This document shows, one piece after another, positions 1-7,493 of a stretch of DNA of 10,455 bases. Source of the DNA: Verrucomicrobia bacterium UBA5540 (GTDB taxonomy: Bacteria > Verrucomicrobiota > Kiritimatiellia > Kiritimatiellales > Tichowtungiaceae); contig DINM01000094.1 in NCBI GenBank assembly GCA_002423675.1, forward strand, positions 11,242-21,696, in the 5' to 3' direction. Positions within the stretch are counted from its first letter, which is position 1. Each line of letters opens with the position of its first letter. Below the pieces are notes generated by a model. That model was not told the origin of the DNA. It saw only the letters and a program-made list of their open reading frames with translations, and did not search any database. The translations under genes and the position numbers were made by a program.

Positions 1-282
1 GGACGGTTCAGCGGCGGGACGCACGGTGCGTGCATCGGCCACGTTTCGCCGGAGGCGGCGGAAGGCGGACCGATCGGTCTGCTTAAAGCGGGCGACATCA
101 TCGAAATCGACATTCCGAACCGCTCGCTCAAAGCCGATGTATCAGACGCCGAATTCGCCGAGCGTAAAAAATCGTGGAAGAAACCCGCGCCACGCTGCAC
201 AACCGGCTGGCTGGCGCGCTACGCCGCGATGGCCACCAACGCCTCGAACGGTGCGGTGCTCAAATCTTCGTGCGATGTGTAA
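1..282 (+). CDS. ilvD: Dihydroxy-acid dehydratase, C-terminal fragment
   Basis: Reading frame 1 is open from the window edge to a TAA at 280-282 and gives the last 93 residues of dihydroxy-acid dehydratase. This cytoplasmic Fe-S enzyme dehydrates 2,3-dihydroxy-isovalerate and its methylvalerate homologue in valine, leucine and isoleucine synthesis. The fragment opens with the family signature GRFSGGTHG, whose serine lies in the active site. It continues with [16 protein letters not shown] and the [10 protein letters not shown] segment typical of the C-terminal beta-barrel, then a short basic tail (RKKSWKKP) and a normal C terminus. The start and the Fe-S cysteines lie outside the window. The related sugar-acid dehydratase Edd shares this fold, but the [15 protein letters not shown] string is IlvD-like. 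I see no strong terminator directly behind the stop. Confidence 0.93.
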   Translation, partial: GRFSGGTHGACIGHVSPEAAEGGPIGLLKAGDIIEIDIPNRSLKADVSDAEFAERKKSWKKPAPRCTTGWLARYAAMATNASNGAVLKSSCDV

Positions 283-575
283 TTGTAGAGCGCGAATGGT
301 TGAGAACCTTCGCGCCGAGTGTGGCTGGAAGGAATTTGCCCATTCCAGATCCTGCAAAAACGATAATAACACTTCATTCGTGAAATGCTCTAATCGGGGA
401 AAACCCGACGAGGTGGGGCTGCACCCAAAATTATTTTGAGCAACACAATATTTTCTAGAAACTGTGATTCCTGCGTGCAGTCTGCCGCGGAATAAGGGTC
501 AGTCTTTTGAAAAAAATATTTTCAAGTGTTGAAAAAGGAGTAAAAAGAAACGACAACGCAACGAAGGGGCATATT
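283..575. other. AT-rich intergenic gap, no gene recognised
   Basis: This is the gap between ilvD and the histidine kinase start. It holds two weak inverted repeats: CTGGAA (325-330) with TTCCAG (343-348), and TCGGG (394-398) with CCCGA (404-408). Neither is followed by a T-run, so neither is a convincing terminator. Small open frames crossing it are overlaps of the ilvD frame. The downstream half (about 425-560) is clearly richer in A and T than the neighbouring genes, as expected of a promoter region, but I could not settle on a -35/-10 pair. Confidence 0.5.
563..569 (+). promoter_or_regulatory. Ribosome binding site deciding the kinase start
   Basis: GAAGGGG sits 6 bases before the ATG at 576. 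An upstream in-frame TTG at 507 would add 23 low-complexity, lysine-rich residues and has only a poor Shine-Dalgarno match, so the ATG is preferred. Confidence 0.55.
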
Positions 576-3338
576 ATGAGCCGGAAGGACAACGGACTGG
601 ATAGCGGACGGTTGACTGCGCTGGCCGATTTCTGCGGACAGCTTCAGCACTCCGGCACAGTGAGACAGATTTGCCGGAACGCTCTGGATTTGTTGAAGGA
701 TCGACTGGGGTATGAGCAGGTATCGATTGTTTTGTATGATACACCTCCGGATAGCCAGCAGTTGTTTTTCGGGTTTGATGGTTCTACACCGATTGAAACA
801 AAAGAGGCCTTGGATGCGATTCGGAGGAACTTTCCGGACGGCGGAATTGCTCCTTGGAAAGAAGTATTGGACGATAAGGGACTGGTTCGTTTGTACGTTT
901 CATTGGCCGACGGATCTGGCAGGGAGATCGGGGTCCTAGCGGTGGATGGCGCATCAGGGCAAGAGGCCTTGGATATGGACGAGATCCAGATCTTTCGGAT
1001 TGCTGGCGGGGCGCTCGCGGATGCTCTCCTCGACTCGCAGATCGAATTTAGACAAAAGCGCGAGACGCAACAGTTCCGGACACTCATTGACAGCTTGCCA
1101 GCCTATATTTACATCAAAGATGCGCAGGGCCGATTTCTTCTGGCGAATAAGAGGTTGGCGGAGGCAAAGAACGCTGGCAGTCCGGAAGACATGTTGGGAA
1201 AAACCGACTTTGATTATAACCCAAAAGATATAGCGCAGGGGTTTTTTGCACTGGAACAGCAACTGATTCAAGCCGGGGAGTCTCTCCTTAATATAGAACA
1301 GGAAGCGATTAATGGCGCTGGGGATCGTCAATGTATTTTATCATCAAAGATTCCGCTGAAAGATGAAGACGGATCGGTCTTTGGTCTGGTTGGCATCGGC
1401 CTAGATATCACGGAGAAAAAGCAATACCAGCAGAAGGTTCAAGAGAGCGAGGAATGTTACCGGACACTGTTCGAAAATATTAACGATGCGGTTCTGGTGC
1501 ATGACGAAAACGGACACATTCTCGACAGTAATGATGCGGCACCGCTTCTCTTTGAGTGTTCGCAGGAAGAGCTGTTGCAGTTGTCGGTAGAGCAGCTCAA
1601 TCTCCCCGGTTATGCAGATTTTCTGAAAGGGGGCGATCTGACCCGGTGCAGCTCGAAAGAAACATTTCTAATGAAGCAGGGTGTGGAGTTGTGTCTCGAC
1701 ATTAAAGTATCCTCAATCAACTACCGAGGAACCGTTGCGTATCTTGTCTTGCTCCGGGATGTGACGGAACTCAACGAGGCCAGGAAAAATGCAGAGAAAG
1801 CCGCGCAAGCCAAAAGTATCTTTCTGGCCAACATGAGTCACGAAATCCGCACGCCGCTCAACGCAGTGGTCGGTATGAGCAGTCTGCTGATGGACACGCC
1901 GCTGAATGCGGAACAGCGCGATTTTGCTGATACCATCATCACCAGCTCCGATGCACTGCTGGCCATCGTTAACGACATCCTGGATCTGTCCAAAATCGAA
2001 GCGGGAAAAATGGAACTTGAACTAACCCCGTTCGATCTGGTTCAAACTGTAGAAAAATCGGTGGATGTCGTAGCGCCGAAAGCGGCTGAAAAAGGTCTCG
2101 AACTAATGCACTATTTCAGCGGCGAAGTTCCGGAGATTGTGGTCGGAGATGCCGCACGGCTTCGGCAGGTTCTATTAAATCTTCTGAGCAACTCCATCAA
2201 ATTCACCCCTCGTGGCGAAGTTCTGGTGACCGTCGATGGAAAATGCCAGGGAAACATGGACTATCGTATTAATTTTTCTGTTTCAGATACCGGCATCGGC
2301 ATGACCCCGGAAGATGCCGAACGGGTCTTTCGTCCGTTTGAGCAGGCCGATGCATCCATCACCCGTAAATACGGCGGCACCGGCCTTGGCCTCACGATCT
2401 GCCGAAAACTGATTCAGATGATGGGCGGTGAGATGACGGTTCACAGTGAAAGAAATGTCGGCTCAGAATTTAAATTCTACATCGTGGTCACACAAACAGA
2501 CGCCAACATCCTCCCGAATATACTCTTTGATCCCGCAGTTCTGAAAGGCCGGCGCATACTGGTCGTGGATGACAATAAGACCAACTTGAGAATTCTGGAG
2601 CACGAACTGAAAAATGTTCAGATGGAGCCGCTTCTTTTCGATTCAGGTCCGGCGGCACTGGAAAAACTGAGTTCACTGGGATCACTGGATATCGCCATCC
2701 TGGACTACACGATGCCGGAGATGGACGGCTGTGTGCTGGCCGCCGAACTGCGCAAGCGCCCGGAATTCGGGGACCGTCCGATTCTCATTTTAAGTTCAAG
2801 CGGACGACTCTGCGCAGAAAATGCTAACACGGTCAACCGGTGGATGGGAAAACCCGTCAAAGAACGGCGGCTTCAGGAAGCACTGGCCGGACTGCTGGGC
2901 GGTGACATAGAGCCCGTAATCCCCAGTAACACAGAAGAAATCAATAGCGATTTGGCCCGAAAGTTTCCGCACAAAATCCTTTTGGCGGAAGACAACAAAG
3001 TCAACCAGAAGGTGACCCTGAAAATGCTCTCGAAAATGGGGTATGATGCCGATCTCGCCGAGAACGGACAGGAAGCCGTTGATAAAGCACTGAGCAACTC
3101 CTACGACCTTATCCTTATGGACATTCAAATGCCGGAAATGGACGGACTGGAAGCAACCGGCATTATCCGTAAAAAACTGAAAAACAGCGCCTGTCCGGCG
3201 ATTGTGGGACTCTCTGCACATGCCCTGCAGGAAAGCAGAGATGAAGCACTCCAAGGCGGTATGACCGGCTATCTCAGCAAGCCCGTCAAAGTGCAGGAGC
3301 TGCTTCAGGTGCTCAAAACGATTCCCCCGGATGTCTAA
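576..3338 (+). CDS. Soluble hybrid sensor histidine kinase (GAF-PAS-PAS-HisKA-HATPase-REC-REC)
   Basis: A 920-residue hybrid two-component kinase. Residues about 15-155 look like a GAF domain. Two PAS domains follow at about 166-282 (ending GLDITEKK) and 294-400 (ending LLRDVTELN). HisKA carries the phospho-acceptor motif [10 protein letters not shown] with His422. The HATPase domain shows the N box around Asn539, DTGIGM (571-576), FRPFEQ (585-590) and GGTGLGL (600-606). The first receiver (about 659-775) has phospho-acceptor Asp710 and Lys759; the second (about 800-917) has Asp849, Ser880 and Lys902, so both look active. There is no membrane segment or signal peptide, so it should sense a cytoplasmic cue through GAF/PAS. 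There is no HPt or output domain, and no response regulator lies beside it, so its phosphorelay partner is elsewhere. A TTG at 507 is an alternative start. The ligand cannot be read from the sequence. Confidence 0.93.
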   Translation: MSRKDNGLDSGRLTALADFCGQLQHSGTVRQICRNALDLLKDRLGYEQVSIVLYDTPPDSQQLFFGFDGSTPIETKEALDAIRRNFPDGGIAPWKEVLDDKGLVRLYVSLADGSGREIGVLAVDGASGQEALDMDEIQIFRIAGGALADALLDSQIEFRQKRETQQFRTLIDSLPAYIYIKDAQGRFLLANKRLAEAKNAGSPEDMLGKTDFDYNPKDIAQGFFALEQQLIQAGESLLNIEQEAINGAGDRQCILSSKIPLKDEDGSVFGLVGIGLDITEKKQYQQKVQESEECYRTLFENINDAVLVHDENGHILDSNDAAPLLFECSQEELLQLSVEQLNLPGYADFLKGGDLTRCSSKETFLMKQGVELCLDIKVSSINYRGTVAYLVLLRDVTELNEARKNAEKAAQAKSIFLANMSHEIRTPLNAVVGMSSLLMDTPLNAEQRDFADTIITSSDALLAIVNDILDLSKIEAGKMELELTPFDLVQTVEKSVDVVAPKAAEKGLELMHYFSGEVPEIVVGDAARLRQVLLNLLSNSIKFTPRGEVLVTVDGKCQGNMDYRINFSVSDTGIGMTPEDAERVFRPFEQADASITRKYGGTGLGLTICRKLIQMMGGEMTVHSERNVGSEFKFYIVVTQTDANILPNILFDPAVLKGRRILVVDDNKTNLRILEHELKNVQMEPLLFDSGPAALEKLSSLGSLDIAILDYTMPEMDGCVLAAELRKRPEFGDRPILILSSSGRLCAENANTVNRWMGKPVKERRLQEALAGLLGGDIEPVIPSNTEEINSDLARKFPHKILLAEDNKVNQKVTLKMLSKMGYDADLAENGQEAVDKALSNSYDLILMDIQMPEMDGLEATGIIRKKLKNSACPAIVGLSAHALQESRDEALQGGMTGYLSKPVKVQELLQVLKTIPPDV

Positions 3339-3365
3339 CCAGTTACCGGAGACGACTCAGTAAAG

Positions 3366-3389
3366 TCATTCCAGACTGACGTAACAATC
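3366..3389 (-). pseudogene. Possible fossil tail of a second cupin gene
   Basis: Read on the minus strand, this stretch encodes DCYVSLE followed by TGA. The intact cupin at 5622-5987 ends in ACYVSLE and TAA. The two 24-base stretches match at 19 positions, and most differences are at third codon positions or in the stop. Nothing upstream on the minus strand resembles the rest of a cupin; the frame runs back through two palindromes to the esterase stop. The simplest reading is the remnant of a deleted duplicate. Chance similarity remains possible because the match is so short. Confidence 0.3.
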
Positions 3390-3400
3390 CGCCGTTCTTT

Positions 3401-3417
3401 TTTCCAAACCCTGGAAC
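3401..3417. repeat. TTTCCA/TGGAAA palindrome, GC-flanked type, pair 1
   Basis: TTCCA-AACCC-TGGAA, flanked by GCCG on the left and CCGGC on the right. Read on the minus strand it closely matches the palindrome at 6810-6840: both have CCGGTT, then CCAG(G/A)GTTTGGAAAAAA. It lies between two converging genes, 40 bp centre to centre from the next palindrome. Confidence 0.7.
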
Positions 3418-3440
3418 CGGCGCAGTGGGTTTTCATATTT

Positions 3441-3457
3441 CTTCCAAGGATTGGAAG
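3441..3457. repeat. TTTCCA/TGGAAA palindrome, short type, pair 1
   Basis: CTTCCAA-GGA-TTGGAAG, a perfect 7-bp stem with a 3-base loop. It ends one base from the esterase stop codon. On the plus strand it is followed by TTTATT, so it could act as a weak terminator for the histidine kinase. Its minus-strand core, TTCCAATCCTTGGAA, is identical over 15 bases to the palindrome at 6787-6803. Confidence 0.7.
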
Positions 3458-3458
3458 T

Positions 3459-4880
3459 TTATTCTGCCAACGATGCGCGGAATGCAGAAGCAGGCAACCC
3501 GGCGCTGTTCATCAGATTTGGTTCCGCCAGTTTGTTCCATGCAAAGCGTACGGCGACCGGGTTTGCAACATTCGGCGAGCTAAGAATAATACTGGTTCCA
3601 TCGATCTCAGCTGTTGCCGGTTTAAATACGCCGTCTTTGCCAGCGATTTCAAACCAGTCGGGGGCTTTGCCGTTTCGAGTGGCGAGGCCTTTGGCAGAGG
3701 AGAAGGTGACAATTAATTTATCCTTTTTTATTTCCAGGGATTGGAAGACCGGTCCGGTGCTGATGACATCCATACCGTATGTATTGGCTTCCGCCAGAAG
3801 AGCCAGCCGGATTCCGGGATCTTTTTTGTCTGTCGGGTGGAGATTGTTGGTCTCAGAGCAGTCTGTAATGACCGTCATCCCGGTTTTCGGAATGGTTTTT
3901 ACAATTTCGGCCTGTGCTTCCCAGAAAACCGGCAGTATTGAAGGATCGTCATTGCCATATTGAAAGGGAGCAATCTGTACGAAGTAAAACGGAATCTCAT
4001 AACCCCAAAGTGTGCGCCAGCCGTTCAGTAAGGCTCTGGTTTTATCCACATAGAGCATGCCATCGTAACGATTGGATTCGCCCTGATACCAGATGGCTCC
4101 GCGAATAGCGAAAGGAATGTGAGCGTGGAGCATGCCGTTATAAAGGGAGGAGGGAGCCTTTTGATCGATTTTCGGGAGAGCGGACAGATTCTGAGACTTC
4201 TGATAAAAATTTTGCAGGGTGTCAACGCTTTCGAATCCGCAGGGAGGAGTCCATGGTTCAATGTGTGTACCGGCCCAGGCGCTCAGAAGCAGCCCGACGG
4301 GCACATTGAGATCCCGATGCAGTTTGCGTCCGAAATAGTAAGCAACGGCGGAAAATGTTTTAATAGTTTCAGGCGTACAAATTTTCCACTTGCCATCAGT
4401 GGTTTCTTCGGGAACAGCAGAAGCAACCCGCGGAGTATTGAATAAACGGATTTGTGGATAATTTGCTGATGAAATTTCAGTAGGAGCATTTTCACAAGGC
4501 TGGTGCCAAGTTTCTCCGATTAAAGGCATTTGCATATTGGACTGTCCGGAGCAGAGCCAGACTTCGCCGACGAGAACATCCTGAAAGGAAGCTTTATCCG
4601 TTCCGTCAGATACAGTCAGAACCTGTGATTCGGAGGAAGCTTCTAATGATGAAAGATCAACCCTCCATTTTCCGTCAGTCCCTGCAGTGACGGTTTTTGT
4701 CTGGCCGGCAAATTTAACGGTGACGGTTGCGCCCGGATCGGCTGTCCCCCAGACCGGAACAGCCTGTTCACGCTGAAGAACCATGTGGTCTGAAAAAACG
4801 GACGGGAGAGTGAGCTCTGCAAAGCCTGCAGAAGAAACGGTGATAATGGCAATAATCGTGATCTGTATCCGTCTAATCAT
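3459..4880 (-). CDS. Secreted sialate O-acetylesterase family protein
   Basis: A 473-residue SGNH-type esterase of the sialate O-acetylesterase (SASA) family, which removes O-acetyl groups from sialic acids or related acetylated glycans. An N-terminal signal peptide is visible (MIRRI followed by a hydrophobic stretch, likely cut after GFA near residue 21), so it acts in the periplasm or outside the cell. Mature residues open with LPSVFSDHMVLQREQAVPVWG, the family's beta-sandwich start. The catalytic serine is Ser114 in CSGQSNMQ. The second conserved block is WYQGESN (264-270), and the catalytic His is His348 in NNLHPTDK. The C terminus (SAGLPASAFRA) is typical, so the protein looks complete. 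A TTG at 4946 would add 22 residues, but it lies inside the likely promoter and would bury the signal peptide, so the ATG at 4880 is preferred. It is divergent from the nitroreductase gene and appears to be a single-gene unit. Confidence 0.9.
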   Translation of the reverse strand: MIRRIQITIIAIITVSSAGFAELTLPSVFSDHMVLQREQAVPVWGTADPGATVTVKFAGQTKTVTAGTDGKWRVDLSSLEASSESQVLTVSDGTDKASFQDVLVGEVWLCSGQSNMQMPLIGETWHQPCENAPTEISSANYPQIRLFNTPRVASAVPEETTDGKWKICTPETIKTFSAVAYYFGRKLHRDLNVPVGLLLSAWAGTHIEPWTPPCGFESVDTLQNFYQKSQNLSALPKIDQKAPSSLYNGMLHAHIPFAIRGAIWYQGESNRYDGMLYVDKTRALLNGWRTLWGYEIPFYFVQIAPFQYGNDDPSILPVFWEAQAEIVKTIPKTGMTVITDCSETNNLHPTDKKDPGIRLALLAEANTYGMDVISTGPVFQSLEIKKDKLIVTFSSAKGLATRNGKAPDWFEIAGKDGVFKPATAEIDGTSIILSSPNVANPVAVRFAWNKLAEPNLMNSAGLPASAFRASLAE

Positions 4881-4918
4881 AAGGAAATCTTTCGATACGA
4901 GTTGAACATGAGCGGTTG

Positions 4919-4946
4919 ATTTTACTGGCTGTTTTTGCAATCGCAA
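4919..4946 (-). promoter_or_regulatory. Candidate sigma70 promoter for the esterase
   Basis: On the minus strand TTGCGA (4946-4941) is followed after 16 bases by TAAAAT (4924-4919). Transcription would start near 4912, leaving a leader of about 30 bases before the ATG at 4880. The -10 matches at 5 of 6 positions and the -35 at 4 of 6. No RNA evidence is available. Confidence 0.35.
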
Positions 4947-4998
4947 TCGTTAAGTGGCTTGACTATCCTTCTTCGAAATCAGCGGACGGAAGAATGAT

Positions 4999-5616
4999 AT
5001 GAAAAAATCTTTTTGCAGGATAGCGGTCTTCTGTGTTCTGTGTGTACAGGGTTATGCCGAGGATATTCACCTGCCCGTGCCGCAGAAAACCGGCGGCATG
5101 CCGCTCATGGAAGCGCTTAATGCACGGCGGACACAGCGAAAATTCTCGACGAAACCCCTGAGTGAGAAGCAGCTGTCCGATCTGCTATGGGCGGCTTGCG
5201 GCATCAATCGTGATAACGGTAAACGCACGGCACCCAGCGCGATGAACCGGCAGGAGATCGACGTGTATGTTGCGCTTCCTTCCGGTCTCTATCTGTATGT
5301 CGCGCCGGAAAACAGGTTGCAGCTGGTGTTGGCTCAGGACATTCGCGCAAAAACCGGGAAACAGCCGTTTGTGAAAACGGCTCCGGTTTGTTTGATTTAC
5401 GTCTCGGATGACGAACGGCTGAAGCTCGAGTTTTATACCGCGACCGATACCGGCTTCATCAGCCAAAACGTTTATCTCTTCTGTGCGTCCGAAGGGTTGA
5501 GTACGGTCGTGCTCGGTTCAGTTGATAAAGAGGCGCTGCATGCGACCATGAAACTCAAATCGACTCAGCACATCATCCTAACCCAGCCGGTCGGACTGCC
5601 TGACATGGCCCAGTAA
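4999..5616 (+). CDS. Exported nitroreductase family (SagB-like) protein
   Basis: A 205-residue protein of the FMN-dependent nitroreductase superfamily. Visible family marks are the RRTQRKF block (43-49), which normally binds the FMN phosphate, then LSEKQLSDLLWAACGINR, the TAPSAMNRQ segment (78-85; Ser80 and Asn83 are the usual conserved pair) and the C-terminal VLGSVD (171-176) and QPVG (196-199). The N terminus (MKKSF, hydrophobic core, GYA before ED) is a signal peptide with a probable cut after Ala20, so the protein should be exported. There is no proper lipobox. GGAAG at 4988-4992, six bases before the ATG, supports the start. The substrate is unknown; members reduce nitro compounds, quinones or flavins or carry out dehydrogenation. 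It runs towards the cupin gene with only 5 bases between the two stop codons. Confidence 0.82.
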   Translation: MKKSFCRIAVFCVLCVQGYAEDIHLPVPQKTGGMPLMEALNARRTQRKFSTKPLSEKQLSDLLWAACGINRDNGKRTAPSAMNRQEIDVYVALPSGLYLYVAPENRLQLVLAQDIRAKTGKQPFVKTAPVCLIYVSDDERLKLEFYTATDTGFISQNVYLFCASEGLSTVVLGSVDKEALHATMKLKSTQHIILTQPVGLPDMAQ

Positions 5617-5621
5617 CAACG

Positions 5622-5987
5622 TTATTCGAGACTGACATAGCAAGCGGGCGTGAAACGTGGCGAGCAAACGGCGAAGAAAATCAGATCCTCTGTGCCGGTA
5701 TTGGTAATTCGTTGCGGTGTGTCCGGTGGAATGCAGATCACATCGCCTGCGGTTACCAGCGCAGGGTCTAAATCGTCAACCTCAACGCGGCCCTGTCCGG
5801 ATACAACAATATAACGTTCCGCCGTATCGCGCAGTTTGTGCCATGCCGTTGTCACTCTCGGCTCGACCCGTACGTGCGCAATGGAAGTTTCCGGATCATT
5901 TTCATCGTTCGCAAGCTCGGTGATAAAGCAACGTTCGGCGGTTGCGAACTCTGCGAGGGCATTAAATTTGTTAACAGAAGATCGCAT
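5622..5987 (-). CDS. Small single-domain cupin protein
   Basis: A 121-residue single cupin barrel, the last gene of the minus-strand operon, starting 14 bases after the stop of the membrane-protein gene. Motif 1 is WHKLRDTAERYIVVSGQGRV (49-68), which keeps His50 and Glu58, but the usual second histidine is Leu52. Motif 2 is GDVICIPPDTPQRITN (81-96), where the usual histidine position holds Gln92 or Arg93. A subfamily with this PQRI pattern exists, so metal binding may be weak or different. The role may be sensing, storage or small-molecule binding rather than oxygenase chemistry. No clear Shine-Dalgarno sequence precedes the ATG, which suggests translational coupling to the upstream gene. The C terminus ACYVSLE is echoed at 3366-3389. 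Confidence 0.8.
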   Translation of the reverse strand: MRSSVNKFNALAEFATAERCFITELANDENDPETSIAHVRVEPRVTTAWHKLRDTAERYIVVSGQGRVEVDDLDPALVTAGDVICIPPDTPQRITNTGTEDLIFFAVCSPRFTPACYVSLE

Positions 5988-6001
5988 AATAAGATCGTGA
6001 T

Positions 6002-6751
6002 TTAAACGGCGGGGTCGGATTCTACGGGGTCTGTCGACTCCGGTTTTTTTTCTTGTAGGTGTTCAGCGAGCAGGTCGTCCATGTGCAGGCCGGTTAGATG
6101 GGTCAGAGTTTTAATCAGCGCAATCAGTACGCAGATCATAACGGCCATGCTGGGAAGCATGACGACGATATAGCTTAGACCGGTCATTTTGCCGATTTCA
6201 GCAGTGAATGCCTCCGTACCCGGCTGACTTTTCAGGACAATTTTTGCCAGCGTGTAATTGAGCGCCGACGAAAGAAACATCGAAGAGGCGAGGCCCCACG
6301 TCAATCCAACCAGTCGCTTTTCAAATTTCGCTTCGTTTTTCTGTTCGCGCAGTTTTTCGTGAAGCCGATCCACGTTGAACAATTTTTCGCTCATCAGGAT
6401 TTTTTTGATGAGCGGGTAGGGAGTCTTCAGGGAAATCACAATCGCCAGTCCGATCACCAACGGAATGGCCGCCTCTTTGATGGCGATCCATTGCGGCGGA
6501 AGTTTCAGGATGCCGAACACGCCGGTCAGCAGAACGCTGACAATCCCGAGGATGGAAACAAAATCGGCGCGCCGTTCTTTGATCAGTGTATGCGTTCCGT
6601 AGCCGATCGGCAGGATCAGCGCGGCGACCAGACCCCAGACCGGACCGAGATATTTGTCTTTGCTCAGATACGTCAGAACGATGACGGGAATCACCACGTT
6701 CAGCATGATGCTGATCATCGGATGCTCTTCTTTGGGCGGGGGCTTGCTCAT
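6002..6751 (-). CDS. VC0807-family six-helix membrane protein
   Basis: A 249-residue inner-membrane protein of unknown function. It resembles the VC0807 family, recognisable from LGPVWGLVAALILPIGYG, ILGIVSVLLTGVFGILKL, the KEAAIPLVIGLAIVISLKT stretch and FNVDRLHEKL. Six hydrophobic segments can be drawn at about 12-29, 36-53, 65-82, 92-108, 147-169 and 191-213. A charged cytoplasmic loop lies at about 110-146, and the tail is acidic and soluble. GAAAGGA five bases before the ATG supports the start. It is third in the operon, separated from the Crp/Fnr gene by an 88-bp gap containing a palindrome pair. Family knowledge gives no biochemical function. Placement beside a metal exporter and a stress regulator suggests an envelope or stress role, which is inference only. 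Confidence 0.78.
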   Translation of the reverse strand: MSKPPPKEEHPMISIMLNVVIPVIVLTYLSKDKYLGPVWGLVAALILPIGYGTHTLIKERRADFVSILGIVSVLLTGVFGILKLPPQWIAIKEAAIPLVIGLAIVISLKTPYPLIKKILMSEKLFNVDRLHEKLREQKNEAKFEKRLVGLTWGLASSMFLSSALNYTLAKIVLKSQPGTEAFTAEIGKMTGLSYIVVMLPSMAVMICVLIALIKTLTHLTGLHMDDLLAEHLQEKKPESTDPVESDPAV

Positions 6752-6786
6752 AAAATCCTTTCAGGAAAAGAAGAACGATAACGTAT

Positions 6787-6803
6787 TTTCCAATCCTTGG
6801 AAA
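6787..6803. repeat. TTTCCA/TGGAAA palindrome, short type, pair 2
   Basis: TTTCCAA-TCC-TTGGAAA, 8 bp of stem counting flanking T/A. Its 15-base core equals the minus-strand core of the palindrome at 3441-3457. It lies 31 bp centre to centre from the GC-flanked palindrome at 6810-6840 and 36 bases before the start of the VC0807-family gene. Confidence 0.7.
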
Positions 6804-6809
6804 CTTCGC

Positions 6810-6840
6810 ACCGGTTTTTTCCAAACTCTGGAAAACCGGT
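6810..6840. repeat. Long palindrome with CCGG clamps at the crp stop, pair 2
   Basis: ACCGG-T6-CCA, then AACTC, then TGG-A4-CCGGT. The arms pair almost fully apart from two unpaired T/A. On the minus strand the hairpin begins with the final A of the Crp/Fnr TGA stop. No T-run follows on either strand, so it is not a standard intrinsic terminator. It may slow polymerase or protect the upstream mRNA end inside the operon. Confidence 0.75.
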
Positions 6841-7493
6841 CAGAACGGTTCCCAGAAGGAGGGTTTTACCTTGATGGTTTTCCCGCTCCAGGAAAAATCG
6901 GCGCGCTTTTCGAGCTTCTGGAGCAGGCGGCTGAAAGTTTCGGGTGTTGCACCAATGGCCGAGGCGATATCTTTTTTGGAAAGGTCGGGCGTGATTTTCT
7001 CCTTTTCGCCGTAGTGGTCGCGTAGGAATTCGACGAAACGCGCTTCGACATCCATTGAGGTGAGCTGCTGAATACGACCGGCGAGGTAGCGCTGCTTATG
7101 CATCAGCATCGCCATAAAGTCGTTGCGGAACTCTTCTTCGTTGAGCAGTTTCAAAAATCCGGCGCGCGGCAGCTCAATCACTTCCGCTTCGGTGCAGGCA
7201 ACAGCGGTGACGGGAAATTTGCTTTTCTCGAAGAGAATCACCTCGGCGAACAGTTCTCCCGGCTTGACGGTTTTGATGACCGTTTCTTTGCCGTCCATGT
7301 TGGTTTTCACCAGCTGAATGTTCCCGGAGGTGAGCAGATAGACCGCTGTGCCATCGGAACCTTCCATGAAAAGAAGATCACGTTTGGCGACGGCGCGGCG
7401 GCGGCTCAGCCCCGCCAGCCGTTTGCAGGCCGTTTCGGAAAGTCCGGCGAAAAATTTCGCGGTGCGGATTAAATCAAAAGGATCAGTGTTCAT
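6840..7493 (-). CDS. Crp/Fnr-family transcription regulator, HcpR-like by context
   Basis: A 217-residue Crp/Fnr regulator: a cyclic-nucleotide-type beta-roll at about 10-115 (LLTSGNIQLVK, KPGELFAEVILFEKSKFPVTAVA), a dimer helix at about 118-148, and a winged helix-turn-helix C-terminal domain. The recognition helix reads GATPETFSRLLQKL with Glu185, Ser188 and Arg189, the E-x2-S-R pattern of FNR that reads TTGA half-sites (CRP reads GTGA). The FNR N-terminal cysteine cluster is absent (only Cys23 and Cys100), so it should not carry a 4Fe-4S oxygen sensor. A haem or other ligand in the beta-roll, as in DNR or HcpR, is possible. It overlaps the permease gene by 11 bp and is probably translationally coupled to it. 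FNR-like boxes in the divergent hcp promoter make hcp and its own operon likely targets. Confidence 0.9.
   Translation of the reverse strand: MNTDPFDLIRTAKFFAGLSETACKRLAGLSRRRAVAKRDLLFMEGSDGTAVYLLTSGNIQLVKTNMDGKETVIKTVKPGELFAEVILFEKSKFPVTAVACTEAEVIELPRAGFLKLLNEEEFRNDFMAMLMHKQRYLAGRIQQLTSMDVEARFVEFLRDHYGEKEKITPDLSKKDIASAIGATPETFSRLLQKLEKRADFSWSGKTIKVKPSFWEPF

Noticed and set aside
325-348. CTGGAA-N12-TTCCAG inverted repeat after ilvD
   Set aside because: It uses the same half-sites as the palindrome family but turned outward, with a 12-base gap and no T-run. I count it neither as a repeat copy nor as a terminator.
26-439. 137-residue plus-strand open frame across the start of the window
   Set aside because: It overlaps the clear IlvD frame out of phase, is rich in arginine and low-complexity residues, and its downstream part has no recognisable motif.
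507-575. TTG start adding 23 residues to the histidine kinase
   Set aside because: Poor Shine-Dalgarno match. The extension is lysine-rich and AT-rich like the promoter region, and the ATG at 576 has GAAGGGG six bases before it.
2796-3254. 152-residue minus-strand open frame inside the kinase receivers
   Set aside because: Shadow of the receiver domains, with no ribosome binding site or recognisable motif.
4881-4946. TTG start giving a 495-residue esterase
   Set aside because: It would place 22 polar residues before a good signal peptide and lies on the candidate promoter.
4959-4982. TTGACT as -35 for the nitroreductase gene
   Set aside because: No acceptable -10 at 16-18 bases downstream, so no promoter was called on that strand.
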